From contig PLMK01000036.1 of NCBI GenBank assembly GCA_003142475.1, positions 1 through 45,131 of the forward strand: a DNA stretch of 45,131 nucleotides, in the 5' to 3' direction. Positions 10,497-19,531 of this stretch are shown piece after piece. This stretch comes from Ignavibacteriota bacterium (GTDB taxonomy: Bacteria > Bacteroidota > Ignavibacteria > UBA10030). A program made the position numbers and the translations under genes. The notes beneath the pieces are model-generated. The model was not told the origin of the DNA. It searched no databases and saw nothing but the letters and a program-made list of their open reading frames with translations. How positions within the stretch are numbered: position 1 is the first letter of the stretch; each line of letters opens with the position of its first letter.

Positions 10497-11534
10497 ATGA
10501 AGCTCTCCGATTTCAAATATCCGCTTCCTCGTAACTTGATAGCGAAGCAACCGGCAAATCCACGCGACCACTCGAGGTTAATGGTAATGAACCGCGTTGA
10601 CGAAACTATCGATGAGCGAAAGTTCCATGAAATCGCAGATTTTTTTCAGAAGGGTGATTGTCTTGCAATAAATGAGACGCGTGTGTTTCAGGCACGGCTC
10701 TATGGGAAGAAAGAAAAAACGAATGCAAAAATTGAAGTCTTTCTGCTGCGCGAGCTGAACGCTGAAGAAAATATCTGGGACGTTATAGTCGATCCGGCGC
10801 GCAAAGTACGCATCGGTAATAAAATTTATTTTGATGACGGCAAACTCTGGTGCGAAGTAATCGATAATACAACTTCGCGCGGACGTACGGTACGCTTCAA
10901 TCACAAAGGTGATTTTTTCAAGATTATCGATCGCATTGGACTGACACCGTTGCCTCATTATATAAAGCGGGATGCAACTAACAAAGATAAAGACAGTTAT
11001 CAGACTGTCTATGCTCGCGTAGTAGGTGCTGTTGCAGCGCCGACTGCGGGATTACATTTTACGAAAGCGCTCCTGAAAAAACTGGAAGCGAAAGGTGTGA
11101 AGATTGCACCGGTTGTATTGCACATTGGTCTCGGAACATTTCGTACAGTTGAAGTAGAAGACCTTACGAAGCATAAAATGGATTCTGAATATTTCGAGAT
11201 AACCAACGAAACTGCAAATATTATTAATAAAACAATAGACTCAAAACACAATGTTTTTGTTGTCGGCACAAGTACTTGCCGTGCAGTGGAATCCAGCGTA
11301 ACAGTTGATGGCCACGTTAAGCCGGCTAAAGGATGGACAGACAAGTTCATTTTTCCGCCATACAGTTTTAAAGTTACGGATAGGTTAATCACGAATTTCC
11401 ACTTGCCTGAATCAACGTTGTTGATGCTGGCAGGCGCGTTTGCTGGACAGGAATTCTTGATGCGCGCATACAAAAAAGCCATAAAAGATGGATACCACTT
11501 TTACAGTTATGGCGATGCGATGTTGATTGTATAA
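10497..11534 (+). CDS. queA: S-adenosylmethionine:tRNA ribosyltransferase-isomerase
   Basis: Transfers and isomerises the ribosyl group of S-adenosylmethionine onto 7-aminomethyl-deazaguanine in tRNA, giving epoxyqueuosine. At 345 residues the length is normal. The N-terminus (FKYPLPRNLIAKQPANPRDHSRLMV) and the AAPTAGLHFT signature (about 180-189), plus LHIGLGTFRTVEVEDLTKHKMDSE, are diagnostic; the second is named here by its landmark HKMDSE. AGAAGGG precedes the ATG at a useful distance. No other queuosine gene is in the window. Confidence 0.97.
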   Translation: MKLSDFKYPLPRNLIAKQPANPRDHSRLMVMNRVDETIDERKFHEIADFFQKGDCLAINETRVFQARLYGKKEKTNAKIEVFLLRELNAEENIWDVIVDPARKVRIGNKIYFDDGKLWCEVIDNTTSRGRTVRFNHKGDFFKIIDRIGLTPLPHYIKRDATNKDKDSYQTVYARVVGAVAAPTAGLHFTKALLKKLEAKGVKIAPVVLHIGLGTFRTVEVEDLTKHKMDSEYFEITNETANIINKTIDSKHNVFVVGTSTCRAVESSVTVDGHVKPAKGWTDKFIFPPYSFKVTDRLITNFHLPESTLLMLAGAFAGQEFLMRAYKKAIKDGYHFYSYGDAMLIV

Positions 11535-11563
11535 TTTATTTTGTGGGTTGATTTTTTTAATAA

Positions 11564-11619
11564 GGGAGTTTTATTTCTAATGAAAGTGTGACCGGGAATG
11601 GAACTCCCTCCTTTTTTTT
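11564..11619 (+). terminator. Rho-independent terminator after queA
   Basis: GGGAGTT (11564-11570) pairs with AACTCCC (11602-11608), followed by a T-run to 11619. The loop is long (about 31 bases) and has weak internal pairing. Confidence 0.6.
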
Positions 11620-11652
11620 ATTGCATGAACTTTTTTGACGAATGTTGTAGAA

Positions 11653-12372
11653 ATGTCGAAATCAAGACCTAAAATATTTGCAATTATTCCCGCCGCGGGA
11701 TCTGGCACACGAATTGGTGGAGACATTAAAAAACAGTTTCTGCCGTTGAAGGGGAAACCGATTATCGTGCATACGCTTCAACAATTCGAACATTGTTCGG
11801 ATGTTGATGAAGTAGCGCTTGCTCTTCCGGAATCGGCGATGTCTGAAATGGAATTAATCGCTGAGCGATACCGGTTGCACAAAATCAGTAAAATGGTACT
11901 GGGCGGCGTGAAACGGCAAGATTCGGTTCGCAATGTGCTGGATCGGTTGACACTGAAAGAATCAGATATCGTTATTGTGCATGATGGTGTGAGACCGTTC
12001 ATTGAAACAAAACGTATTACGCATCTTTTAAAAGTCTGTAAAGAATATGATGCGGCGGTACTAGCAGTTCAGCCGAAAGATACGATTCGGCGTTCAACCG
12101 GAGGTGGTTTTTTTGATCAGACAATGGATCGTACAGCACTTTGGCTGATTCAAACACCGCAGGCGTTTCGAGCGAAATTATTGGTGAAAGCTTACGAAAA
12201 AGCGAAAAAGGACAAGTATTATTCAACTGATGAAGCGGCGCTTGTTGAGCGGTTAGGAGTAAAAATTCGGATCGTAGAGGGTAGTTATGATAATATTAAG
12301 ATCACAACTCCTGAAGATTTAGAATTGGGCTTGCTGATCTTTGAGCGTTGGCATATGAAAGGATGGATGTAA
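11653..12372 (+). CDS. ispD: 2-C-methyl-D-erythritol 4-phosphate cytidylyltransferase
   Basis: Makes CDP-methylerythritol in the non-mevalonate isoprenoid pathway. The nucleotide-binding start IIPAAGSGTRIGG with the following KKQF, then VHDGVRPF near 111, IQTPQAFR near 166 and the ITTPEDL end are all present in 240 residues. The frame is open to a TTG at 11635, but ATG at 11653 gives the usual short lead before the glycine-rich loop and is preferred; neither start has a clear Shine-Dalgarno sequence. No ispF is adjacent. Confidence 0.95.
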   Translation: MSKSRPKIFAIIPAAGSGTRIGGDIKKQFLPLKGKPIIVHTLQQFEHCSDVDEVALALPESAMSEMELIAERYRLHKISKMVLGGVKRQDSVRNVLDRLTLKESDIVIVHDGVRPFIETKRITHLLKVCKEYDAAVLAVQPKDTIRRSTGGGFFDQTMDRTALWLIQTPQAFRAKLLVKAYEKAKKDKYYSTDEAALVERLGVKIRIVEGSYDNIKITTPEDLELGLLIFERWHMKGWM

Positions 12373-12440
12373 GTTGCTTCTTGGTGCCAAAATGAATATC
12401 TTACATATGTTCTGTTGAAGCTCGAATAAAGGAATGACGT

Positions 12441-13124
12441 ATGATAAATATGGTTATTGTAGTGCTTTTGAGTTATATCGTGGGATCGATTCCGACAAGT
12501 GTCATGCTTTCCAAGTGGAGGCATGGTTTTGATATTCGCAGCAAAGGAAGCGGCAATGCGGGCGGCACAAATGTATTCCGAGTACTCGGCTGGAAATCAG
12601 GTGTGTTCGTTATTATTAGCGATGCGTTGAAAGGTGTCATTGCGACGACGGTTATTGCGCGTTTGTTCTGGGATCCGACATTGCCGTTTTACAATCACAC
12701 GCCCTTTGATGATTTCACCATTATCCAAATGATTTGTGGCGCAGCAGCAGTAATAGGGCATGTCTGGACGATGTTTGCCGGATTCAAGGGCGGAAAGGGT
12801 ATTGCGACGGGTGCTGGAATGCTGATCGGCATCGCACCGACGGAATTTGCTGTTTCTATAGGCGTGTTCCTCATTTTTTTATATGCATTCAGATATGTCT
12901 CGCTCGGTTCCATTATGGCGGCGGCATCTTTTCCGTTATCGCTCATCATTCGATACAATATTCTTTCGGATGAAATTCACAGCTATAAAACATTGGTGTT
13001 CTTCAGTACCGGTATTGCACTCTTCCTTATTTATTCACATCGCGCCAATATCAAGCGATTGATTGAGGGAACTGAACGGAAAATTACATCCTCGAAAAGT
13101 AAAACTGACTCGGTCGAATCCTAA
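12441..13124 (+). CDS. plsY: Glycerol-3-phosphate acyltransferase PlsY
   Basis: Membrane enzyme that transfers the acyl group from acyl-phosphate to glycerol-3-phosphate, the first step of phospholipid synthesis. It has 227 residues and several membrane segments. The three family motifs are visible: SIPTS near 14-18, the GSGNAGGTNVFR loop near 37-48, and GHVWTMFAGFKGGKGIATGAG near 107-127, landmark FKGGKG. A hydrophilic Lys/Ser tail ends the protein. AAAGGA precedes the ATG. gpsA, which supplies its substrate, follows. Confidence 0.96.
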   Translation: MINMVIVVLLSYIVGSIPTSVMLSKWRHGFDIRSKGSGNAGGTNVFRVLGWKSGVFVIISDALKGVIATTVIARLFWDPTLPFYNHTPFDDFTIIQMICGAAAVIGHVWTMFAGFKGGKGIATGAGMLIGIAPTEFAVSIGVFLIFLYAFRYVSLGSIMAAASFPLSLIIRYNILSDEIHSYKTLVFFSTGIALFLIYSHRANIKRLIEGTERKITSSKSKTDSVES

Positions 13125-13181
13125 ACTACGTTCAATTCTGAGGAAGTCACTGAATTTCTAATCTAATGTGCCGTCAATGAT

Positions 13182-14186
13182 ATGAAGATCACTGTTCTTG
13201 GTGCAGGCGGTTGGGGAACTACGATTGCCCTCGTTTTGTACGACAACCATCACGACGTCAATCTTTGGACGTTTGACAGTGATCAAGCAGACCTCATTCG
13301 CAAGAAGCATGAAAACCCTCAGTTTCTTCCTGGTGTAGTTCTGCCATCTGAAATAAAAATTACCACCGATATCGAAGCTTCATGCCGCGAACGCGATATG
13401 ATTGTCGCAGCAGTGCCATCTCAATTTCTTCGTTCCGTTCTCCAACGCATTGCTCATCTCGATTTACAACATACGATCATATGTAATGTTGCCAAGGGCA
13501 TCGAGAATGGTTCCTTGATGACCATGTCTGAAGTTTTATTGGATGTGCTTATGCATGAACGCCGTGAGAATATTGCGATTCTCTCTGGACCAAGTCATGC
13601 GGAAGAAGTCAGTTTGAAAATACCGACTATGGTCGTGTCGGCTTCTTTTAAATTGAAAACAGCAAAGATTGTACAGGAAGCGTTTGTAAATGATTACTTC
13701 CGCGTCTATGTGAACGAAGACATTCGCGGTGTTGAATTGGGCGGCGCTATAAAAAATGTTATTGCAATTGGAGCCGGCTTGAGCGATGGCGCTGGTTTTG
13801 GAGATAATACAAAGGCGGCAATTATGACGCGTGGAATCTATGAGATTACTCGACTTGGCGCTAAAATGGGAGCTCAACCAATTACATTCGCAGGTCTTTC
13901 CGGCATGGGAGATTTAATTGTCACTTGTATGAGCCACCACAGTCGCAATCGCTTTGTCGGTGAGGAAATTGGGAAGGGTAGAAATGTCGCTGAAGTGCTG
14001 AGCGATATGACGATGGTTGCGGAAGGTGTCGCCACGGCGAAGTCTGTTCATCAGCTTGCACAGAAGCATCACGTCGATATGCCGATGGCGGAAGAAGTCT
14101 ATAAAGTACTTTTTGAAGATAAAAATCCACGCCAGGCGACATTGGACTTAATGCTTCGCGATACACGCGGCGAAGGTGCACATTAA
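13182..14186 (+). CDS. gpsA: Glycerol-3-phosphate dehydrogenase (NAD(P)+)
   Basis: Reduces dihydroxyacetone phosphate to glycerol-3-phosphate for phospholipid synthesis. Of normal length (334 residues), it begins with the Rossmann motif ITVLGAGGWGTTIA. Further landmarks are NVAKGIENG (about 108-116), LSGPSHAEEV (about 133-142), the catalytic Lys in GAIKNVIAIGAG (about 189-200) and LSGMGDLIVTC (about 246-256). It lies 57 bases behind plsY in the same direction, so substrate and user enzymes are likely co-regulated. Confidence 0.97.
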   Translation: MKITVLGAGGWGTTIALVLYDNHHDVNLWTFDSDQADLIRKKHENPQFLPGVVLPSEIKITTDIEASCRERDMIVAAVPSQFLRSVLQRIAHLDLQHTIICNVAKGIENGSLMTMSEVLLDVLMHERRENIAILSGPSHAEEVSLKIPTMVVSASFKLKTAKIVQEAFVNDYFRVYVNEDIRGVELGGAIKNVIAIGAGLSDGAGFGDNTKAAIMTRGIYEITRLGAKMGAQPITFAGLSGMGDLIVTCMSHHSRNRFVGEEIGKGRNVAEVLSDMTMVAEGVATAKSVHQLAQKHHVDMPMAEEVYKVLFEDKNPRQATLDLMLRDTRGEGAH

Positions 14187-14257
14187 GTTTGGTAATCAAT
14201 TCTTGATTCTTACGCAATTCCTGTCTTTCAGATAAAATAAAAAACGTTGGAATAACG

Positions 14258-14791
14258 ATGAATAAAGTAATAACAATTTTTGGCAGCTCACGACCTATGG
14301 AGGGCGATGAGGAATATCAATTAGCATACAAAGTCGGAAAACAATTGTCGCTTGCCGGTTTTACCGTATGCAATGGCGGATTCGGCGGCATTATGGAAGC
14401 GTCAGCTCGCGGCGCAAAAGAGGCAGGAGGCAAGACCATTGGAGTAACATTTAATATAAAAGGGCGTGCGGCAAATTCCTGGATTGATGAGCAAATTCAC
14501 GTTCCAGCGTTAATCGATCGGATGATGAAGCTTGTAGAATTGGGTGATGCGTATGTCGTGTTGAAAGGCGGAACCGGAACGTTGCTCGAACTTGCTGCCG
14601 TGTGGGAGTTCATCAACAAAGGTTTGCTTGCCGAGAAGCCGATTGTGATTATTGGTGACTTTTGGAGCGGTGTTGTGGAGACATTGCGTGAAGAATTATT
14701 GTGGGAAGGTGTCGGTGATTGCACAAAGTTTATTCATTGCACTTCATCGCCTGAAGAATGCGCTTCATTTTTGAGGCGAAAACTTAGCTGA
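14258..14791 (+). CDS. LOG-family (TIGR00725/00730-like) nucleotide-binding protein
   Basis: A 177-residue Rossmann-fold protein of the SLOG/LOG group. GGFGGIMEASARGAKEAGG (about 42-60) and LKGGTGTLLELAAVWE (about 104-119), equivalent to the PGGxGTxxE motif, are seen; the proline is a lysine here. Relatives include cytokinin-activating phosphoribohydrolases and proteins once mis-named lysine decarboxylases. The sequence alone does not decide which activity it has. Confidence 0.8.
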   Translation: MNKVITIFGSSRPMEGDEEYQLAYKVGKQLSLAGFTVCNGGFGGIMEASARGAKEAGGKTIGVTFNIKGRAANSWIDEQIHVPALIDRMMKLVELGDAYVVLKGGTGTLLELAAVWEFINKGLLAEKPIVIIGDFWSGVVETLREELLWEGVGDCTKFIHCTSSPEECASFLRRKLS

Positions 14792-14867
14792 TTTTATTTT
14801 CATTCAAATCCAATAAGCAAGAATAGAAGATGGTAATGTAAAGCCTTCGCACTATGAAAATATGCTA

Positions 14868-15974
14868 TCAGTGTTGGATTACATATTCAATCACATCGAG
14901 CATAATTTCTGCCGACTTATCCCAGGTGAGAGATTGAGCGTATTCCAATGCACCGTTCGTGAGACGCGAGCGGAGGTGTTCGTCTCGAAGGAGAAGCAGA
15001 ATTTTTTCCGCAAGCTGTTCGATGTTGCCGTATTCATAAAGTAATCCGGTTTCGCCGTCAATCACGGCATCGCGTAGACCAGGAACATCGCTTGCAACTG
15101 CAGGCACGCCGCATGCATTTGCTTCCGTCACCGTCAATCCCCATCCTTCTTTTGCGGACGTGTTTACAACTACTTGCATTTGGTTGAGAAGTTGGATTTT
15201 TTCTTCTAACGGAAGAAATCCTGTAAACGTTGTGGCATGGTTAATCTGAAGTTCATGCGCGAGACGTTCAAAGGCCGGCTTGCCGTCACCATCACCAATA
15301 ATTATAAGCTTTGCTTCTGGCAAAACTTTTAAAACGATGGCAAAGGCGCGTAGTAAGTGATCGACGCTTTTGTACTTTTTTATTCTTCCCACATACCCAA
15401 TGATTGGTTCAAGCCTTGTTACGCCGGGAAGCTGGCGGTATGCCGTATGATTGACGGCGCAAGGAACAAGAAAAATATTTTCCTGTTGGTATCCGCGTGA
15501 AAGCAATTCCGTGCGCGTGCTTTCGGAGATCGCAACTAATGGAGTATTTCTATAAACCGACAGGGCAAACCGCTCTGCACAATAGACGTACGTTGCTGCT
15601 AGAATGGAAGCTTCTTTATAGATACTTTTATCAAACAAGTGCATTACCATTCCTAGGAGCGGTTCGCGAACATACATCGGCGTATAAAACGGAATTTTGT
15701 TGATGTCGTCTATAACAATGTCATAGTGCTCACGGCGGAATTGTCTCTCGTACTCAATCGGAACAACATAATTAAACAGGTTGCGGTTTCCTCTTCGCAC
15801 AATGTGAATACCATCTATTACTTCTTCTCTGGGAGCACTGGAAAATTGCGAACACAGAAGAGTGATATCATGCCCTTGTGCGGCTAGCCGCTTGAAAATT
15901 TGGTGGAGATACACCTCCGCGCCGCCGCCTGCCGGGTTCTTAATGTCCTGCCAATTGAGAAGAAGTATTCGCAT
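14868..15974 (-). CDS. Glycosyltransferase family 4
   Basis: A 368-residue GT-B fold glycosyltransferase. The N-terminal GGGAEVYLHQIFKRLAAQGH (about 17-36) is the acceptor-side start typical of GT4. YVGRIKKYKSVDHLL near 200 and the donor-binding SAKEGWGLTVTEANACGVP near 283-301 (EX7E type) are clear. It is likely to act in surface polysaccharide or glycolipid synthesis. It starts 5 bases after the stop of gmd on the same strand, so the pair probably adds or builds a GDP-mannose-derived sugar; the true donor and acceptor are unknown. Confidence 0.88.
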   Translation of the reverse strand: MRILLLNWQDIKNPAGGGAEVYLHQIFKRLAAQGHDITLLCSQFSSAPREEVIDGIHIVRRGNRNLFNYVVPIEYERQFRREHYDIVIDDINKIPFYTPMYVREPLLGMVMHLFDKSIYKEASILAATYVYCAERFALSVYRNTPLVAISESTRTELLSRGYQQENIFLVPCAVNHTAYRQLPGVTRLEPIIGYVGRIKKYKSVDHLLRAFAIVLKVLPEAKLIIIGDGDGKPAFERLAHELQINHATTFTGFLPLEEKIQLLNQMQVVVNTSAKEGWGLTVTEANACGVPAVASDVPGLRDAVIDGETGLLYEYGNIEQLAEKILLLLRDEHLRSRLTNGALEYAQSLTWDKSAEIMLDVIEYVIQH

Positions 15975-15979
15975 AATAA

Positions 15980-16999
15980 TTATTCTTGTTTTCTTTTAAT
16001 TTGTTTCATTTGGTGTTCAACCATCATCTTCACGAGCTCGGAAAACGATGTACGCGGCGACCAGCCCAATTCTGTTTTTGCTTTTGTTGCATCGGCAACA
16101 GTGGTGCCAGTTTCGGTTAACCGAATGAATCGCGGATCGACAACAACGTGTTTCTGCCAATCCAAGCCAACACTTCCAAAAGCTTCTTCGCACAATTGCC
16201 GTACGGTTCTTACATCTCCAGTACCAATGACATATGTCTCCGGTGTTTTATGTTGTAACATCATCCACATTGCTTCTACATAATCGCCGGCAAATCCCCA
16301 GTCACGTCTCGCATCTAAATTACCGAGGGCAATAGTTCCGCTTTGTACGATAGGTTCACCTTGTTCATTCAAGTCCAGAGAGTTAAGAATTCCTAATTTA
16401 ATGCATGCCGCACCATATGCCACCTTTTGCGTTAGGAAGTGCATTCCACGACGCGGACTTTCATGGTTAAATAAAATTCCGCATGCGATAAAAAGTTTAT
16501 AGCTTTTATTGTAGATTTGCGCCATTGTGTGCGCATATAATTTTGCGGCGCCGTACGGATTTACGGGTTCAAACGGAGTGTGCTCATTTTGCGGTACAAT
16601 TGTTGGCATACCAAACATTTCGGAAGAAGATGCTTGATAAATTCTGCAATCCGGTTTTACATATCGAACAGCTTCGTAAATGCGATGTGCGCCGATGCCT
16701 GTTATTTCTGCCGTTTCAATGGCAAGCCGCCAAGATTCACCGGGATATGATTGAGCAGCAAGGTTGTAAATTTCATCAGGCTGGTACGAACGAATAGTTT
16801 CCGCAATGGAAAACGTGTCTAACAAATCTCCATAGGCAAAATGAATTTTATTAGAAAGGTGTGCAATAAGTGAACTCGGTAGTGCAGAAGTCTTGCGCAT
16901 TAATCCAATTATTTTGTAATTCTTGGAAAGGAGGAACTCGGTCAGGTAAGAACCGTCTTGCCCAGTAATGCCAATGATGAGTGCTGTCTTTTGTTTCAT
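15980..16999 (-). CDS. gmd: GDP-mannose 4,6-dehydratase
   Basis: Converts GDP-D-mannose to GDP-4-keto-6-deoxy-mannose, precursor of GDP-fucose, rhamnose or perosamine. The 339-residue extended SDR begins with the family-specific GITGQDGSYLTEFLL (about 10-24). The catalytic Ser region SSSEMFG, the YGAAK (YxxxK) motif, ESPRRGMHFLTQK and LDARRDWGFAGDYVEAMW follow in the expected order. No GDP-fucose synthase or other reductase is adjacent, so the end sugar is not set by context. It heads a two-gene run with the glycosyltransferase. Confidence 0.93.
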   Translation of the reverse strand: MKQKTALIIGITGQDGSYLTEFLLSKNYKIIGLMRKTSALPSSLIAHLSNKIHFAYGDLLDTFSIAETIRSYQPDEIYNLAAQSYPGESWRLAIETAEITGIGAHRIYEAVRYVKPDCRIYQASSSEMFGMPTIVPQNEHTPFEPVNPYGAAKLYAHTMAQIYNKSYKLFIACGILFNHESPRRGMHFLTQKVAYGAACIKLGILNSLDLNEQGEPIVQSGTIALGNLDARRDWGFAGDYVEAMWMMLQHKTPETYVIGTGDVRTVRQLCEEAFGSVGLDWQKHVVVDPRFIRLTETGTTVADATKAKTELGWSPRTSFSELVKMMVEHQMKQIKRKQE

Positions 17000-17082
17000 T
17001 CTCTTTCTCTTTCAATTCAAGTTTTTCATGAATTTTATAATGCAAAATTGCACAGCCAATGTATAAGGAAAAGCGTTGAACT

Positions 17083-18252
17083 TCAAGGAGTTTCAGACAG
17101 GTCGATCAATAAAAATGATTGACAAATTTCATCGCACACGAGATATCCTTTTGCGGTGAGTTGAAATCGTTCGCCTTCCATCCGTGCAAGACCTTTTTGA
17201 ATCAACTCGGAAATGATGATAGAATTTTCTTTTAAGAGATCGCGTACAAAACGTTGACGAATATTTTCAAAGTCAATTCCTTCGCTTCGCAAACCGAGAA
17301 AGACTGCCTCTTCCAGTAATTTTGTTTCAGAGAGATGTTCGCCTCCCGATAATGGCAATATCCGCTTGTTCAATTGTTCGATGTACGCGGTAATGTTTGA
17401 AACATTCCACCATCGCTCATTTTCCCAAAATGAATGCGCCGACGGGCCGAACCCGAGATAATTTGAATGATTCCAGTAGTTAATGTTGTGCCGGCATTTA
17501 TAATTCTGTTTGGCAAAATTTGATACTTCATATTGTTCAAAGCCATGAGAGGTGAGAAAATTAATTGTAAATTCATATAATTCAGCATCACTATCGGCAT
17601 CGAGCGGTATGACTTGTTTTGATTGAACCATATTAAAGAGCTGTGTGCCGGGTTCAAGAATTAGACTGTAGCACGAAATGTGAGTTGGTTGAAGTTCGAT
17701 TGCTTGCTTCAGATTTGATTCCCATCGCCGTAAAGATTGATTCGGTAAAGAGAAAATTAAATCAAAGCTAACATTCGTAAATCCTGCCGCGTACGCATCA
17801 AGCACACATTGCTTCGCTTCGGATGCGGTATGGATGCGTGTCAGAAATCTCAGGTCATCGTCATAAAATGATTGAATGCCCATGCTGATTCTGTTGATAC
17901 CAGCAGAACGGAATGCTTTGAGCTTTTGCTTATCCACTGTTCCTGGATTTGTTTCTAATGTGATTTCAGCATTCGTTTGAATCGAGAAATATATCGCAAG
18001 AAGGTTTAGTAATTTTTCTATTTCAGATGGATGCAGGAGAGACGGAGTTCCACCTCCGAAGAAAATTGTCTCAACAGACTCGTGAAAGCGTTTATCTTCT
18101 GCACGCAATTGGATTTCCATTTCCAGTGCAGCAAGAAATCTCTCAATCAGCAAATGGTGTGTCTCTCCCGATTCTGCCGGGGCAATAGAATAGAAATCAC
18201 AATAGATGCATTTATGCTCGCAGAATGGAATATGGAGATAAAGAGAAGCCAC
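17083..18252 (-). CDS. hemW: Radical SAM heme chaperone HemW (coproporphyrinogen oxidase-like)
   Basis: A 389-residue radical SAM protein. The N-terminal LYLHIPFCEHKCIYCDFYS has the CxxxCxxC cluster site with the fourth nearby residues typical of HemW/HemN; FFGGGTPSLL, ETNPGT and RISMGIQSFYDD follow. HemW delivers heme rather than oxidising coproporphyrinogen, and a C-terminal winged-helix-like part is present. The start is GTG at 18252, right before MASLYLHIPF. The length and lack of the HemN N-terminal extension favour HemW over HemN. Confidence 0.93.
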   Translation of the reverse strand: MASLYLHIPFCEHKCIYCDFYSIAPAESGETHHLLIERFLAALEMEIQLRAEDKRFHESVETIFFGGGTPSLLHPSEIEKLLNLLAIYFSIQTNAEITLETNPGTVDKQKLKAFRSAGINRISMGIQSFYDDDLRFLTRIHTASEAKQCVLDAYAAGFTNVSFDLIFSLPNQSLRRWESNLKQAIELQPTHISCYSLILEPGTQLFNMVQSKQVIPLDADSDAELYEFTINFLTSHGFEQYEVSNFAKQNYKCRHNINYWNHSNYLGFGPSAHSFWENERWWNVSNITAYIEQLNKRILPLSGGEHLSETKLLEEAVFLGLRSEGIDFENIRQRFVRDLLKENSIIISELIQKGLARMEGERFQLTAKGYLVCDEICQSFLLIDLSETP

Positions 18253-18454
18253 TTAATAATTTCGTTGTATTGATGTTCTAATTAAACAAACATGCTAAGA
18301 ATATAAAACTCTTGAAATTGTTGGCTCAGTGCGTCGTTAATGTAAAATAACAACAATCTAGAGTAATAGTTAGTGCTGAAAGGTACAAACCTGTCTGCAC
18401 AAATCATAGAGATAGTCGACTATTCAGCGTGATCTAAATTCAGCTGTATCGGTT

Positions 18455-18483
18455 TTGTCTTTTCTCCGAAAACTTTCTATATT
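18455..18483 (+). promoter_or_regulatory. Possible sigma70-type promoter
   Basis: TTGTCT and TATATT are separated by 17 bases in the 274-base divergent gap between hemW and the small gene at 18527. Nothing else was recognised in that gap. Confidence 0.35.
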
Positions 18484-18526
18484 CTTTATATTAATATGTT
18501 TCTTACAAATGAATTAAGTTTTGATT

Positions 18527-18793
18527 ATGTCAACTAAACCTCCAGCATCAGTTGTTGAATCTCCGGCAGAATCTCTGGAAAAACTTGTTTACAATGTAGT
18601 TGCGGAAATTCCAACGGAAGAACCGAACGATCGCAACCGTCTTGCGTATTGTCTCTGGGGCTGGTTAAGTGAGCGGCAAGGGACGCTTCTACAAACTATT
18701 TGCGCAGCAGGTACTCGCAGCTCGCTTACATCCGAAGAAATTTTCGATATTATCTATAAACGACTTGAGGAAAAAGGAATCAAGATTCCTTAA
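18527..18793 (+). CDS. Small conserved-looking protein of unknown function
   Basis: An 88-residue soluble, acidic protein that I do not recognise. A low-complexity Ser/Pro/Glu N-terminus (about 20 residues) is followed by a compact helical-looking part with CLWGWLSERQG and EEIFDIIYKRLEEKGIKIP. Its codon use is like that of neighbours and the frame ends cleanly. ATG at 18527 is chosen over an upstream TTG at 18521. It has a candidate promoter of its own 44 bases upstream. MarC follows after 70 bases, with no implied functional link. Confidence 0.6.
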   Translation: MSTKPPASVVESPAESLEKLVYNVVAEIPTEEPNDRNRLAYCLWGWLSERQGTLLQTICAAGTRSSLTSEEIFDIIYKRLEEKGIKIP

Positions 18794-18863
18794 GTCAATT
18801 GCAGGAAATTAAGGCATCGTTCTCATGCTTTTAATACACTATCATACTCTAAGTTGAACCGTT

Positions 18864-19457
18864 ATGTATTACGATTTTACAATATTTGTTCTTTCATTTA
18901 TCCCAATATTTGTTGCTATTGATGTACTCGGCTTGGTTCCCATCTTTCTTTCACTCACGAGTGATATGAAACCCCCAGAGAAGAAAAAATTAATCACAGA
19001 TGCAACGTTGACTGCACTTGCTGTTTCTCTGGTGTTTCTTTTTGGTGGTAGAATGCTTTTTAATTTTCTTGGAATCACAGAAAATGATTTTCGTGTCGGC
19101 GGTGGGATTGTTCTCTTGGTGCTTGCCGTTGTTGACCTTGCCTTTACCAATGAGAAAATTCGGACCCCCCAGACATCCGTTGGTGTTGTTCCTATTGGTA
19201 TTCCGCTTATCATCGGCCCCGCCGTTCTTACGACATTGCTCATTGTTGTAGATTCATATGGATATCTTGCGGCTGTGAGCGGGCTCTTGGCGAATCTATT
19301 TCTTGTCTGGCTGATATTCCGTTATTCCGATTACATTATTCGTGTTATGGGAGAAGCAGGATCGAAGGCGTTTGCAAAAGTTGCCGCACTATTTATGGCA
19401 GCAATCGCGATTAAGATGATTCGTATTGGACTGACAGCTATGATTGCGGCGAAATAA
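18864..19457 (+). CDS. MarC family integral membrane protein
   Basis: A 197-residue protein with six hydrophobic segments. FIPIFVAIDVLGLVPIFLSLT at the N-terminus, the central GGGIVLLVLAVVDL segment and the IPLIIGPAVLTTLLIV segment (PxxxGPA type) are typical of the MarC/YhgN family. The physiological substrate of the family is not established, and the earlier link to antibiotic resistance has been withdrawn for E. coli MarC. It stands alone with no clear partner. Confidence 0.9.
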   Translation: MYYDFTIFVLSFIPIFVAIDVLGLVPIFLSLTSDMKPPEKKKLITDATLTALAVSLVFLFGGRMLFNFLGITENDFRVGGGIVLLVLAVVDLAFTNEKIRTPQTSVGVVPIGIPLIIGPAVLTTLLIVVDSYGYLAAVSGLLANLFLVWLIFRYSDYIIRVMGEAGSKAFAKVAALFMAAIAIKMIRIGLTAMIAAK

Positions 19458-19531
19458 ATCTCCACTACCATTCTGAATTTAATGTTAACGATGCGATATT
19501 TTTAACCATATGCTTAAAGTGAAACAATAAT

